Shown piece by piece: positions 51,559-60,105 of a stretch of 64,000 bases of DNA. Origin of the DNA: Microbacterium immunditiarum (lineage in GTDB: Bacteria; Actinomycetota; Actinomycetes; Actinomycetales; Microbacteriaceae). A program made the position numbers and the translations under genes. The notes below the pieces were generated by a model. It saw only the letters and a program-made list of their open reading frames with translations, was not told the DNA's origin and did not search any database. The stretch covers positions 3,596,001-3,660,000 of the forward strand of contig NZ_JACCBV010000001.1 of the NCBI RefSeq assembly GCF_013409785.1. The letters are read 5' to 3'. The stretch's first letter is position 1. Each line of letters starts with the position of its first letter.

Positions 51559-51658
51559 GAACGCACCGACAAGTCGATCTCCTCGGCGTGCCCACCCGGG
51601 TGCCGCGGGACCGCGAGGCACACTGGAGTGGCCAACGACGAGCGGAAGGGAGTCGACG

Positions 51659-52186
51659 GTGAGCTACATCCACGGGTACGACCCCGACACGTTGCGCGAG
51701 AAGATCGATCCGCGCCGGTGCAAGGAGCGCCTGGACGAGATCGGCGAGCAGCGCAGCCTGCCGGCACTGCTCGAGCGGGTGTGGCTGCTGAAGGTGCTCG
51801 ACCGGCTTGAGGACGCCCTCGTGATCTCGGAGCAGTCGGTGCGCGTCGCGCGCATGGCCGGCACGCGCAAGGACCTCCTGCGCGCACGGATCCTCCATGC
51901 GAGCGTGCAGCAGTACCGCGGAGCGTTCGCCGCCGCCGAGCAGGAGCTCACGACGTGCGCCGAGGAGGCCGAGGGCCAGGGATGGTCTGCGATCGCGGCG
52001 TTCGCGTACCAGCACCGCGGCAAGACGCACTACGACGCCGGCGACTTCGACCGGGCGCGCGAGGACTTCAAGCGCGCGCTGTTCCTGCGTCAGGAGTGCG
52101 GAGCCCCCGACGACCAGCTCGAATCGACGCTCCTCGCGATCGAGGCGACCGACCGGCGTCGCGCCGACTCGGCGCTGGCCGGATGA
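51659..52186 (+). CDS. TPR-like helical protein
   Basis: 175-aa protein without catalytic motifs. Helical pairs resemble TPR repeats: LLERVWLLKVLDRLEDALVI, LLRARILHASVQQYRGAFAA, and FAYQHRGKTHYDAGDFDRA-REDFKRALFLRQE. The GTG at 51659 has AAGGGAG about 6 nt upstream. It is probably a protein-binding adaptor; the partners are unknown. Confidence 0.72.
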   Translation: MSYIHGYDPDTLREKIDPRRCKERLDEIGEQRSLPALLERVWLLKVLDRLEDALVISEQSVRVARMAGTRKDLLRARILHASVQQYRGAFAAAEQELTTCAEEAEGQGWSAIAAFAYQHRGKTHYDAGDFDRAREDFKRALFLRQECGAPDDQLESTLLAIEATDRRRADSALAG

Positions 52187-52221
52187 CGGCCCCGGCGACG
52201 ACGAGTGTCGTAGGTACGTTC

Positions 52222-52227
52222 TAATCT
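52222..52227 (+). promoter_or_regulatory. Leaderless-type -10 of the SprT-like gene
   Basis: TAATCT ends seven nucleotides before the ATG at 52235 in a short AT-rich patch; no Shine-Dalgarno sequence is present. Confidence 0.5.
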
Positions 52228-52234
52228 CGCCGCC

Positions 52235-52723
52235 ATGTCGGAACTCCATCGAGTGCGCCACTGGGCCGAGGCGCTCATCGCCCTGCACCTCGACGACACG
52301 TGGTCGTTCGCGTTCGACAACGCCAAGCGTCGGGCGGGGCTGTGCGATTACACGCGCAAGCGCATCAGCGTCTCGCGCTATCTCGCGGCGCGCTACGACG
52401 ACGACGCGAACCACCAGACGCTGCTGCACGAAGTCGCGCACGCACTCGCGGGTCCGTCCGCCGGTCACGGCCCCGCGTGGAAGCGCATCGCACGCGAGAT
52501 CGGCTACGTGGGCGGAACCACGCACCACGGCGAGACGGCGACCGAGCTCGCACCCTGGGTCGGCGTGTGCCCCGCCGGCCACATCGCCCACCGGCACCGC
52601 CGCCCGACGAGGGCGACGTCGTGCGCGCAATGCGCGCCGCGCTACGACGAGCGCTTCGCGTTCACGTGGACGCGGCGCGAGATCACGCCGGCCGCGCGGC
52701 TCGCGGCGCTGACTCCGCGCTGA
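52235..52723 (+). CDS. SprT-like zinc metalloprotease domain protein
   Basis: 162-aa protein with the zinc-binding helix LLHEVAHALAG (HExxH, about 68-72) and a third ligand region GHGPAWKRIAREIGY, followed by a C-terminal zinc ribbon (CPAGH and SCAQC). This matches SprT-like (Spartan-related) domains, which in eukaryotes cleave DNA-protein crosslinks; the bacterial role is not known. Its last 41 bp overlap the 3' end of the convergent comB-like gene. Confidence 0.85.
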   Translation: MSELHRVRHWAEALIALHLDDTWSFAFDNAKRRAGLCDYTRKRISVSRYLAARYDDDANHQTLLHEVAHALAGPSAGHGPAWKRIAREIGYVGGTTHHGETATELAPWVGVCPAGHIAHRHRRPTRATSCAQCAPRYDERFAFTWTRREITPAARLAALTPR

Positions 52724-53369
52724 CCTCGCGCGCACGGAAGACCCCGTCGCGCAGTTCCGGCACCGTCGCGTCTGCGTCGATCTCCGCCGCGGCGAGCACC
52801 TCGTCGCGCGCGTCGCGCTCGAGCAGCTCCTGACCTGAGCCGCTCGCGGTGAGCAGGTGCCGCACGGCGCCGCGGAGTCCGCGGAACGCCTCGCACGCGG
52901 CGGCGGCCTCGGGCGACGAGTGGTCGATGCCGAGGGCCGCGAGCGCGTCGACGACCGCTCCCGCCCCGAGCTGGTCCTCGACCGCGATGCGCACGGGCGC
53001 GCCGGGCTCGCGGGCGGTGAACTCACCCGCCGCGATGATGGCGACGCTCGTGCGAGCGGCCCGCGCGGTCTGCTCGGCGAGCACGGCGGATGCCACGGCC
53101 GACGCGTTGCGGAGGCATCCGATCATGACCGTCGCGCCGGCGTCTGCGGCCGCGGCCGCGATCGCCGCGCCGTTGATCGAGACGGCGTGCGCGGACTCGT
53201 CGAGCGGCACCGACCGACCGCCGGCGACCTCACGAGAGACGGTCGACGAGAAGCGGAGCACGTCGACGACCACCACGATGTCGGAGGCGGCGAGCCGGCG
53301 CAAGCCGTCGGCGCCCCACTCGAGGCGCACCTGATAGCGGGATTGGTCGAACGGGCTCTGCGGCACCAC
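52683..53369 (-). CDS. 2-phosphosulfolactate phosphatase family protein (ComB-like)
   Basis: 228-aa protein with the ComB fold markers VVVVDVLRFSSTVSREVAGG (about 32-51), IGCLRNASAVASAVL and VAIIAAGE. ComB acts in coenzyme M synthesis in archaea, a pathway not expected here, so the substrate is unknown. GTG 53369 follows TAGGCT by six nucleotides, suggesting a leaderless message. It overlaps the convergent SprT-like gene by 41 bp. Confidence 0.85.
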   Translation of the reverse strand: MVPQSPFDQSRYQVRLEWGADGLRRLAASDIVVVVDVLRFSSTVSREVAGGRSVPLDESAHAVSINGAAIAAAAADAGATVMIGCLRNASAVASAVLAEQTARAARTSVAIIAAGEFTAREPGAPVRIAVEDQLGAGAVVDALAALGIDHSSPEAAAACEAFRGLRGAVRHLLTASGSGQELLERDARDEVLAAAEIDADATVPELRDGVFRAREVSAESAPRAARPA

Positions 53370-53406
53370 CCGCCCAGCCTAGGCTCGCGCGAGGATGTGG
53401 TCGCGC

Positions 53407-54057
53407 TCACACCAGGATCGGGAAGGTCACGAGGATCACGACGCCGACGGCCGCGACCACGATGCCGAGGCCGAGCAGGAACCATCCGCTCCAGTGCATC
53501 CGGGTTCGCTCGGAGACGGCGACGAAGAAGAGCACGAGCGCGAACAGGACGGTGAGCAGCGCGTAGTCGTCGCCGCGCTGGTTGCTCTCGAGGGCCTTCG
53601 CGAACAGTGCGTCGGCGCGGGCGGATTCGTCCTCTGCGTCCGCCGTGCCCTCGGGCACGTACGACGGCTCGGCGAACGGCGATCGCAGGGCCTCGCCGCC
53701 GGCCTGCCAGTCCTCGAACGCGACGGCGAACTCGGGCGTGAGTCGCGCCTCGACGTACTCCGCGAGCGACGTGTCTCCTGTCGCTCGCGCCTGCACCCAC
53801 AGCTCGTAGATCGAGAGGTCGACGGCCTGGTTGTCGCGCGCGGTGCTCGCGTAGTCGGCGGCTTGGATGCGAGCGGCGGATGCCTGGCTGAACTCGATCG
53901 ACATCGCGCCGCCCCACTTCGACGCCTCGAAGCCGCACCACGCCGTGAGGATCGCGGTCACGGAGAGCACGACGACCGCGAGGACCTCCCGCATCCTCTC
54001 CGCGCGCTCCCACCCGTTCGGTGCGGGCGGGCTGTCAGCCGAGCGCTCGTCGGTCAC
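53407..54057 (-). CDS. Membrane protein coupled to the sulfatase gene
   Basis: 216-aa protein. One N-terminal membrane helix (VLAVVVLSVTAILTAWCGF, about 26-44), a helical loop of about 110 residues (SIEFSQASAARIQAADYAST, then LYELWVQARATG-type helix), and two C-terminal helices (YALLTVLFALVLFFVAVSE, GWFLLGLGIVVAAVGVVILV). The GTG at 54057 overlaps the sulfatase stop (GTGA), so it belongs to that operon. Family and function are not recognised. Confidence 0.78.
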   Translation of the reverse strand: MTDERSADSPPAPNGWERAERMREVLAVVVLSVTAILTAWCGFEASKWGGAMSIEFSQASAARIQAADYASTARDNQAVDLSIYELWVQARATGDTSLAEYVEARLTPEFAVAFEDWQAGGEALRSPFAEPSYVPEGTADAEDESARADALFAKALESNQRGDDYALLTVLFALVLFFVAVSERTRMHWSGWFLLGLGIVVAAVGVVILVTFPILV

Positions 54058-56411
54058 CGCGTGTCGGGATTCGCCGGCATCGCGTACGCGATGTGCACGC
54101 GGTCGATGCGCCCGTCGAATGCGAAGGGCATGCGGTCGGCGTAGGCCCGCGAGACGGCACCGCCGTACGCGCGCCCGATGTCGAGGCAGTCGTTCGCCGA
54201 GAAGAGCAGGGGCGCACTCACGGGGACCTGACCCGAGGCGACCTCCGCGCCGTCCACGCGCAGGACGACACGCAGGGGGCCGCCGGGCCGCGGCTCGACG
54301 TACGAGGTCTCGATCTCGATCGTGTGATCGCCGGCGGCGAGCGGTTCCGGGGACGTGATGATCGTGCGCTGGACGAGGAAGAGGTTGTACTCGTACGTGA
54401 GCACGCCGTCCGCCACGAAGCACGTCAGCCCGCCGCCGGCGCCCCCGAGCTTGTAGAGCACGCCGTTGGCGCGATCTCCGACGTTCACCTCGATCGTCAC
54501 GAGGTTCGGCCGGTTGCCGAGCGCCGGTGCGCAGAACTCCGGCACGCGGGTGGTGTCGCCCGACATCTCCCACTCGTTGTACGGCGGCGCGATGCGGAAC
54601 TCGGGGTGGTACACCGGCACCCAAAGTCCCGCCCCGACCGGCAGCACCTTGTTCTTGGCGGCCTCGATCGCGAACAGCTCCTTGAGGGCCGCGAGCTTCT
54701 CGGGATGCTGGTCGGCGAGGTCCCGCGCCTGGCTCCAGTCCTCGTCGAGGTTGTACAGCTCCCAGCGATCTTCGTCGGGGGTCCACGTCTTGATCCCCGG
54801 AGGCGCACCGGGGACCCACGGCAGTCGTGGACCGGTGGTGCTCGCCATCCAGCCGTCCTCGTAGATGGCGCGGCTCGCCATCACCTCGAAGTACTGCACG
54901 CGGCGACGGCCCTCGGCGGCCTTGTCGTCGATGGAGTACGCGAAGCTCGTGCCGTCGATGGGGTCCTGGTGGATGCCGTTGACCTCATCGGGCGCCGAGA
55001 TGCCGACGACTTCGTACAGCGTCGGGGCGACGTCGATGACGTGGTGGAACTGCGTGCGAGGCTCGGGATCGTGGGCGATGCGTCCGGGCCACCGGATGAA
55101 CATCGGGTTGCGCGTGCCGCCCAAGTGCGACGCCATGAGCTTCATGCCCTGGTACGGCGTCGACCCCGCCCAGGCCCACGCGGCGTGGTACTGGTTGTCG
55201 GTCGCCGGCGTGCCCAGCGTGTCGAGGCCGCCGAGCTCGTCGAGCGCGGCGATGTGCTGGTCGATCGTGGTCGGGATCATGTTCTGCGCGAGCAGCTCGC
55301 TGATCGTGCCGTTCTGTCCCTCGCCCGACGACCCGTTGTCTCCCCAGATGTAGATGACGATCGTGTTGTCGCTGTAGCCGAGGCGCTCCAGCTCGTCGAC
55401 GACGCGTCCCGCCTGCACGTCGGCGTGCTCGCCGAATCCCGCGCACACCTCCATGAGCCGCGCCTGGAACGGCTTCTGGTGGTCGGGGATATCGTCCCAG
55501 CCCTGCAGCGACTCAGGCCGCGGCGTCAGCTCGGCGTCCTCCGGCACCCAGCCGGCGGCCTTCGCGCCCGCGAGGGCCTCCTCGCGGTAGACGTCCCACC
55601 CGCTGTCGAACATGCCCTTGTACTTGTCGGACCACTCCTTGTGCACGTGGTGCGGGCCGTGGATCGCCCCCGTCGCCCAGTACATGAAGAACGGCTTGTC
55701 GGGGGTGAGCGCCTTGTGGTCGCGCAGCCACGCGATCGCGTCGTCGGCGATGTCTTCGCTGAGGTGGTAGCCCTCCTCGGGCGTCTTCGGCGGGAGGACG
55801 CTGGTGGTGTTGCGCACCAGGTTGGGCTCGTACTGCGACGCCTCGCCGGCGAGGAAGCCGTAGAAGTACTCGAACCCGTTGCCCGTCGGCCAGTTGTCGT
55901 ACGGACCTGCCTTGGTCGTCTCCTCCGCGGGAGTGTTGTGCCACTTCCCCCACGCCGCGGTGGCGTATCCGTAGTTGCGCAGCACCTCGGCGATCGTCGC
56001 GCTGCTCTTAGGAATGTGGCCGGAGTAGCCGTCCCAGTCGTTCGCCAACTCGGCGATCTGACCTGCTCCGACCCGGTGGTGGTTTCGACCCGTCAGCAGC
56101 GATGCTCGGGTGGGCGAGCACATCGACGTGGTGTGGAAGCGGTTGTACCCGATGCCCTCCGACCGGATCCGATCGAGCGTCGGGGTGTTCACCTTGCCGC
56201 CGAGCGGCGCGGGCAGCGCGGGACCGGCGTCGTCGATCAGCACGATGAGGACGTTCGGCGTGCCATCGTGGAGCTGCTTTTCGGGCGGCAGCGGCGCGTA
56301 CGTCGACTCCGCGAGCGTGCGGCCTGCGTAGCTGCCGGAGGGCTTGGGCGGGAAGGGAAGCGTCCGCGCCGGCGGAAGCGGGGTGCCGATGACACTCTTC
56401 TTGTCGTTCAC
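54054..56411 (-). CDS. Arylsulfatase (formylglycine-type)
   Basis: 785-aa type I sulfatase. Metal site NVLIVLIDDAG (53-63) and the formylglycine motif C-S-P-T-R (Cys98 to Arg102) in SMCSPTRASLLTGRNHH are intact; further motifs are WGKWHNTPA, GAIHGPHHVHKEW and the C-terminal metal residues in YIWGDNGSSGEGQNG. The C-terminal 180 residues form a jelly-roll-like extension. No signal peptide is evident (MNDKKSVIGTPLPPAR), so it may be cytosolic or exported by an unusual route. Cys98 must be converted by the FGE encoded at 61806. Confidence 0.94.
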   Translation of the reverse strand: MNDKKSVIGTPLPPARTLPFPPKPSGSYAGRTLAESTYAPLPPEKQLHDGTPNVLIVLIDDAGPALPAPLGGKVNTPTLDRIRSEGIGYNRFHTTSMCSPTRASLLTGRNHHRVGAGQIAELANDWDGYSGHIPKSSATIAEVLRNYGYATAAWGKWHNTPAEETTKAGPYDNWPTGNGFEYFYGFLAGEASQYEPNLVRNTTSVLPPKTPEEGYHLSEDIADDAIAWLRDHKALTPDKPFFMYWATGAIHGPHHVHKEWSDKYKGMFDSGWDVYREEALAGAKAAGWVPEDAELTPRPESLQGWDDIPDHQKPFQARLMEVCAGFGEHADVQAGRVVDELERLGYSDNTIVIYIWGDNGSSGEGQNGTISELLAQNMIPTTIDQHIAALDELGGLDTLGTPATDNQYHAAWAWAGSTPYQGMKLMASHLGGTRNPMFIRWPGRIAHDPEPRTQFHHVIDVAPTLYEVVGISAPDEVNGIHQDPIDGTSFAYSIDDKAAEGRRRVQYFEVMASRAIYEDGWMASTTGPRLPWVPGAPPGIKTWTPDEDRWELYNLDEDWSQARDLADQHPEKLAALKELFAIEAAKNKVLPVGAGLWVPVYHPEFRIAPPYNEWEMSGDTTRVPEFCAPALGNRPNLVTIEVNVGDRANGVLYKLGGAGGGLTCFVADGVLTYEYNLFLVQRTIITSPEPLAAGDHTIEIETSYVEPRPGGPLRVVLRVDGAEVASGQVPVSAPLLFSANDCLDIGRAYGGAVSRAYADRMPFAFDGRIDRVHIAYAMPANPDTR

Positions 56412-56433
56412 GTCGTCTCCTCACGCGACTCGC

Positions 56434-56763
56434 TCACGCGAGCAGCTTCGCCTTGGCCGCGTCGAACTCCGCGTCGCTGAGGACGCCCTGCGACTTGAGC
56501 TCCGCGAGGCGCTGGAGCTCGCCGACCATGTCGGTCGCCGCGGGTGCGGCGTGCGCGGCAGGTGAGGCCGGTACGGGCGGCGGGGCGGATGCCATGGCCG
56601 CGGCCTCCTGCTGCACCTCGTACTCGTGCTCGGCCTGCCTCTCCTCCGCCCGCTCGTACTGGCGGCGGGCGACGTGCCCGCTCACGGCGGTCGCCGTCCC
56701 CGCGACGACGGCGGTGCGCGCGGCCATGCCGAGGAGCCCCGGGCGCCCGATTCTGCGAAGCAT
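56434..56763 (-). CDS. SHOCT-domain protein
   Basis: 109-aa protein with a short hydrophobic N-terminal stretch (LLGMAARTAVVAGTATAVSG), a charged linker, and a C-terminal SHOCT helix (LQRLAELKSQGVLSDAEFDA). SHOCT is a short oligomerisation motif. It lies 1 bp after the DUF6325 gene and 22 bp before the sulfatase gene, hence in their operon. Confidence 0.85.
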   Translation of the reverse strand: MLRRIGRPGLLGMAARTAVVAGTATAVSGHVARRQYERAEERQAEHEYEVQQEAAAMASAPPPVPASPAAHAAPAATDMVGELQRLAELKSQGVLSDAEFDAAKAKLLA

Positions 56764-56764
56764 G

Positions 56765-57205
56765 TCAGCTCACTCCCTCTTCCACTGCTGCGGCCGCCGC
56801 GAGAGCGACCTCGTTGACGACGGGTGCCGGGATGCGGACGGAGTCGACCACGTAGCCGCCCGCCTGCATCACGCGCGAGGCGAGCTTCGTCGCGTACAGC
56901 AGCTCGACGACGAGCAGCACGGCCGATGTGCCCGGGCCCAGCATCGAGCCGAACTCGGTGACGTCCTCGTGCGAGGCGAGACCACTCGCGACGAGGTCGA
57001 GCGCGCCGGATCGGATGCCGCTCTCGTCGACTTCCGTGTAGGTGACCTCGCCGTCGGCCGAACGCGAGACGTGGACCAGGTCGATCACGCGGATCGTGCC
57101 GGCCTCGGCGAGCTCGGCGAGTGCGTCGAAGACACCGGGATCGGGCTCGTCGCCGTCGAAGGCCGCAAGTATGAGCTCCACGGGTCCGTACTCGAGGTCG
57201 TCCAT
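56765..57205 (-). CDS. DUF6325 family protein
   Basis: 146-aa soluble protein starting MDDLEYGPVELILAAFDGDE, typical of DUF6325, with a TIRVIDLVHVSRSADGEV segment and a helical C-terminal part (SAVLLVVELLYATKLASRVM). ATG 57205 has GAGGTG about 10 nt upstream. DUF6325 and SHOCT genes are often paired. It leads the sulfatase operon; a TAGCCT -10 lies at 57282-57277 and a 17-bp dyad at 57305-57321. Confidence 0.82.
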   Translation of the reverse strand: MDDLEYGPVELILAAFDGDEPDPGVFDALAELAEAGTIRVIDLVHVSRSADGEVTYTEVDESGIRSGALDLVASGLASHEDVTEFGSMLGPGTSAVLLVVELLYATKLASRVMQAGGYVVDSVRIPAPVVNEVALAAAAAVEEGVS

Positions 57206-57276
57206 GCTTCGTATCACCTCTTCGCGTCGGGCTTGCGCCGGATTCGCGGGTCGCCGGAGCGGCACCCACGTTCGCG

Positions 57277-57282
57277 AGGCTA
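57277..57282 (-). promoter_or_regulatory. -10 box of the sulfatase operon
   Basis: TAGCCT on the minus strand with no good -35; the 17-bp dyad begins about where the -35 would lie. That arrangement fits activation by a bound regulator. Confidence 0.5.
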
Positions 57283-57304
57283 GGAGCGGCCTTTACGGCA
57301 GGCA

Positions 57305-57321
57305 TCATGCAGATCGCATGA
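57305..57321. promoter_or_regulatory. Operator-like dyad A
   Basis: TCATGC-AGATC-GCATGA, a perfect 6-bp inverted repeat with a 5-bp centre, between the divergent DUF6325 and CMD-family genes. It matches dyad B at 60026-60042 in architecture and in 14 of 17 positions. Confidence 0.65.
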
Positions 57322-57391
57322 ACCGGATCGGGACCCGGAGGGATTGACTTGTCGCAAGGTGACCAACCCCTTGAACGCGGGAGCGTGGACC

Positions 57392-57712
57392 GTGGACTAC
57401 CTCGACCACCTGCGCCGGCTCAGCATCGACGGAGACGAGCGACCGGGCGAACATCCCGATGCGACCGCCGACCTGGATGCGAAGACGCGGTGCCTCGTCC
57501 GGATCGGAGCGCTCGTCGCGGTGTCGGCATCCGCCGCATCGATGCGCAAGGAGGTCGACGACGCCGTGAGCGCGGGCGCACAGCCCGCCGAGATCGCGAG
57601 CGTGCTCGACGCGATCATGCCTCACGTCGGACGCCCCCGCGTCGTCAAGGCGGCGCCGAGGGTGCTCCTCGCCCTCGGCGTGGAGCTCGACCTGCTCGAC
57701 GACGACTCGTAG
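57392..57712 (+). CDS. Carboxymuconolactone decarboxylase family protein
   Basis: 106-aa helical protein of the CMD fold: RCLVRIGALVAVSASAASMR, EVDDAVSAGAQPAEIASVLD, then PRVVKAAPRVLLALG. The CxxC pair of AhpD-type members is absent, so thiol-peroxidase activity is unlikely. GTG 57392 (VDYLDHLRRLSIDGD) has GGGAG 8 nt upstream; GTG 57359 and TTG 57344 are alternatives. It diverges from the sulfatase operon across dyad A and may share its regulation. Confidence 0.75.
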   Translation: MDYLDHLRRLSIDGDERPGEHPDATADLDAKTRCLVRIGALVAVSASAASMRKEVDDAVSAGAQPAEIASVLDAIMPHVGRPRVVKAAPRVLLALGVELDLLDDDS

Positions 57713-57729
57713 CGGCCGCGGCGCGGACG

Positions 57730-59967
57730 TCAGTCGCCGAGGAGGCCCGCCTCGATCGCCCGGTCCACCGCCGCGCCTCGCGTCGTCACCCCGAGCTTCC
57801 GGTAGATGGAGCCGACCTCCGAGCTGACGGTGTTGCGCGAGATGAAGAGGCGCTTCCCGATCTCGGCGATCGTCAGGTGCGTCTGGAGGTAGGGCAGTAG
57901 CCGCAGCTCCGCCGGCGTGAGCGGGATGCTCGCGCGGCTCATCGCTGCGTCGTCGAGCCGCGAGCGGAAGCTCGCGATCTCGTCGGTGAGGGCCCCGACG
58001 TCGGGGCAGTGAGCCAGCAGCTCGTCGATCTCGCGAAGCATGTGCGTGGCCGCGGTGCGGTCGCCGAGCCCCACGAAGAGGCCGGCGATCTGCAGGCGCG
58101 TGCGCATAGCGAGGTACGGAAGGACGTGCGTGCAGTGCACACGCGCGCGCATCGCGCGCACGAGGAAGCGGTCCGCCGCCACGGCATCGCCACGTCGTTG
58201 GGCGAGGCGCGCGCTCACCGCGAGCGCGAGCGCCGTCGTCGGATACCCCTCCATGTGGTGGTCGTCGACAGCGCGCACGGCGACGTGCGCATGGGCGTCC
58301 GCGTCGGACCACGCACCTTCGTCCATCGCGAGGATCGCGAGCTCCGCCTCGCTGAGGAGCACCGAGTCCGCGTTGCCCACCCGCGCCGCGCTCTCCGATG
58401 CCTCGATGAACGCGTCGCGGGCGGCGCCCTTCTCGCCCGCGAGCAGCAGGCCCGACCCGAGGAGGTGGAGCGCCTGATCGCGCCACGGGCTCCACGCGGG
58501 CTCGTACGCGGCGGCCAGCTTCGCGTCGGCCAGCACACGCTCCCATCCCGCGGGGCACATCGCGGCGCGCACCATGGCGCGAGCGGATTCGAACGCCGCC
58601 CGGTCTTCGTCGGGCGCTCCCTCGAGATCGAACCTCTCGAGCGTCGCAGCCCACCGCTCCGACGCGGGCGACTTGCCCTGCAGGATCGCCGCCCACGCGG
58701 CGATCACGGCGAGCGCGGGCGACGATTCGATGACGGCGTCGCCGAGTCCGTCGAGCCAGCGCTCCACGACGGCGACCTCGCCGCGCTGATACGTCGGGAG
58801 GGCCAGCTCTGCGACGAGCTCACCCGCGCGCTCGACCTCGCCCGCAGCGAGCAGGTGGTCCACGGCCGGGTCCAGTATCCGCTCGCTCTCGAGCCAGTCG
58901 GCCGCCCGCACGTGGAGCCCGCTGATGAGTCCGTGCTCACGGCGCCGCAGGTCGGCGAGCAGGAACTCGCGGAACAGCGCGTGATAGCGGAACCACAGCT
59001 CGCGCCGATCGAGCGGGATGAGGAAGAGGTTGAGCGCCTCCAGGTGCCGCAGCACTACACCGGAGTCTTCGCGCTCGAGCATCGCGTCGCACAACTCGAC
59101 CGACAGCTCGTCGAGCACCGCGGTGCGACGGAGGAACTCCTGGAGCTCGAGAGGAAGCCCGGCGAGGCACTCGTGGTAAAGGTAGTCGGCGACGAAGCGC
59201 TCGTCGCCCCCGACGCTCAGCACGTCGGCTCCGGCCTTCACCGCGAGCGCGTACAGGACGAGGCCGGTCGGCCAGCCCTCGCAGCGCTCGACCGCCACGG
59301 CGATGTTCTCATCGGCGACCGCGACGTCCTGCTCGGCGAAGATCACCCGGGCGGCGTCCCCGTCGAGCCGAAGTGCGTCGGCCCCGATCTCGAGCGTGGG
59401 CACGTCGATCCGCAGCCGCGCGAAGTACGGCTGCTCGGCTCGGCTCGCGAGGACGACCTGCGATCCGGCAGGCACTCCGGCGAGGACGACCTCGAGCACA
59501 TCGTGGCACTCGTCCGACGCCGCGGCGTGGATGTCGTCGACCAGCAGCAGGAACGGGCCGGGCGCCCGCGCGAGGGCTGCGGCGAGCATCGGCGCCGAGC
59601 GGCCGAGAACGGTGGAGGGCAGGCCGCGCATCTCGGCGACGACGTCGGCCGCGGACGGCGAGAACCCCGCGGCCGCCGTCGCGAGCAGCGTCAGGAGCGC
59701 GACCGGGTCGTCGTCGAAGCGGTCGATCGTCGCCCACGCGATCGTCCGGTCGTCGACGGCCGCCCACTCCGACAGCAGCGTCGACTTGCCGAACCCGGCC
59801 GGAGCGGTGACCCCGACGACGCGCGCATCGCTCGCGCGGGCGCGCTCGATGAGCGCGCGACGACTGACGGCACCCCTTCGGACCGGCCTGATCGCGAGCT
59901 TGCCTTCGAGGAGGGTCCCGCTGAGGCTTCTCGACTCCCGATCGGCCTCTCGGGTGGGCTCGGCCAC
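57730..59967 (-). CDS. LuxR-family (MalT-like) ATP-dependent regulator
   Basis: 745-aa regulator: P-loop VTAPAGFGKSTLLSEWAA (about 53-70), Walker B FLLLVDDIHAAA, a central helical repeat region, and a C-terminal LuxR helix-turn-helix (SIPLTPAELRLLPYLQTHLT, then IAEIGKRLFISRNTVSSEVG, IYRKLGV). This is the LAL/MalT architecture, in which an inducer and ATP drive DNA binding. It sits between the sulfatase and transporter/FGE arms and probably controls both. Promoter TTGAGG-17-TAGGAT lies 6 nt before the GTG, so the message looks leaderless. Confidence 0.93.
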   Translation of the reverse strand: MAEPTREADRESRSLSGTLLEGKLAIRPVRRGAVSRRALIERARASDARVVGVTAPAGFGKSTLLSEWAAVDDRTIAWATIDRFDDDPVALLTLLATAAAGFSPSAADVVAEMRGLPSTVLGRSAPMLAAALARAPGPFLLLVDDIHAAASDECHDVLEVVLAGVPAGSQVVLASRAEQPYFARLRIDVPTLEIGADALRLDGDAARVIFAEQDVAVADENIAVAVERCEGWPTGLVLYALAVKAGADVLSVGGDERFVADYLYHECLAGLPLELQEFLRRTAVLDELSVELCDAMLEREDSGVVLRHLEALNLFLIPLDRRELWFRYHALFREFLLADLRRREHGLISGLHVRAADWLESERILDPAVDHLLAAGEVERAGELVAELALPTYQRGEVAVVERWLDGLGDAVIESSPALAVIAAWAAILQGKSPASERWAATLERFDLEGAPDEDRAAFESARAMVRAAMCPAGWERVLADAKLAAAYEPAWSPWRDQALHLLGSGLLLAGEKGAARDAFIEASESAARVGNADSVLLSEAELAILAMDEGAWSDADAHAHVAVRAVDDHHMEGYPTTALALAVSARLAQRRGDAVAADRFLVRAMRARVHCTHVLPYLAMRTRLQIAGLFVGLGDRTAATHMLREIDELLAHCPDVGALTDEIASFRSRLDDAAMSRASIPLTPAELRLLPYLQTHLTIAEIGKRLFISRNTVSSEVGSIYRKLGVTTRGAAVDRAIEAGLLGD

Positions 59968-59973
59968 GTGTGC

Positions 59974-60002
59974 ATCCTAGGGCCGCCGCGAGCAGCCCTC
60001 AA
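59974..60002 (-). promoter_or_regulatory. Leaderless promoter of the LuxR-type gene
   Basis: Minus strand: -35 TTGAGG (60002-59997), 17-bp spacer, -10 TAGGAT (59979-59974), then 6 nt to GTG 59967. Dyad B lies 23 bp upstream of the -35 box, so the regulator may act on its own gene. Confidence 0.65.
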
Positions 60003-60025
60003 TCGTTCTCGCGTACGCCCCTGAT

Positions 60026-60042
60026 TCACGCAGATGGCGTGA
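60026..60042. promoter_or_regulatory. Operator-like dyad B
   Basis: TCACGC-AGATG-GCGTGA, a perfect 6-bp inverted repeat with a 5-bp centre, between the LuxR-type gene and the SulP gene. It shares the frame TCAYGC-AGATS-GCRTGA with dyad A. Confidence 0.65.
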
Positions 60043-60105
60043 CGACGCCGCTGCGATGTCGTGTGCATGGTGAGGGTCGGACGGATTCGGACCGCGGGAG
60101 ACGAC

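Noticed and set aside
52683..53369. Coenzyme M synthesis from the ComB-like gene
   Set aside because: No other coenzyme M gene is present and the pathway is not expected in this group; only the family name is kept.
57344..57391. Earlier TTG or GTG starts for the CMD-family gene
   Set aside because: The GGAGGG at 57337-57342 is too close to TTG 57344 and too far from GTG 57359; GTG 57392 has GGGAG at 8 nt and gives a family-like N-terminus. This remains a preference, not proof.
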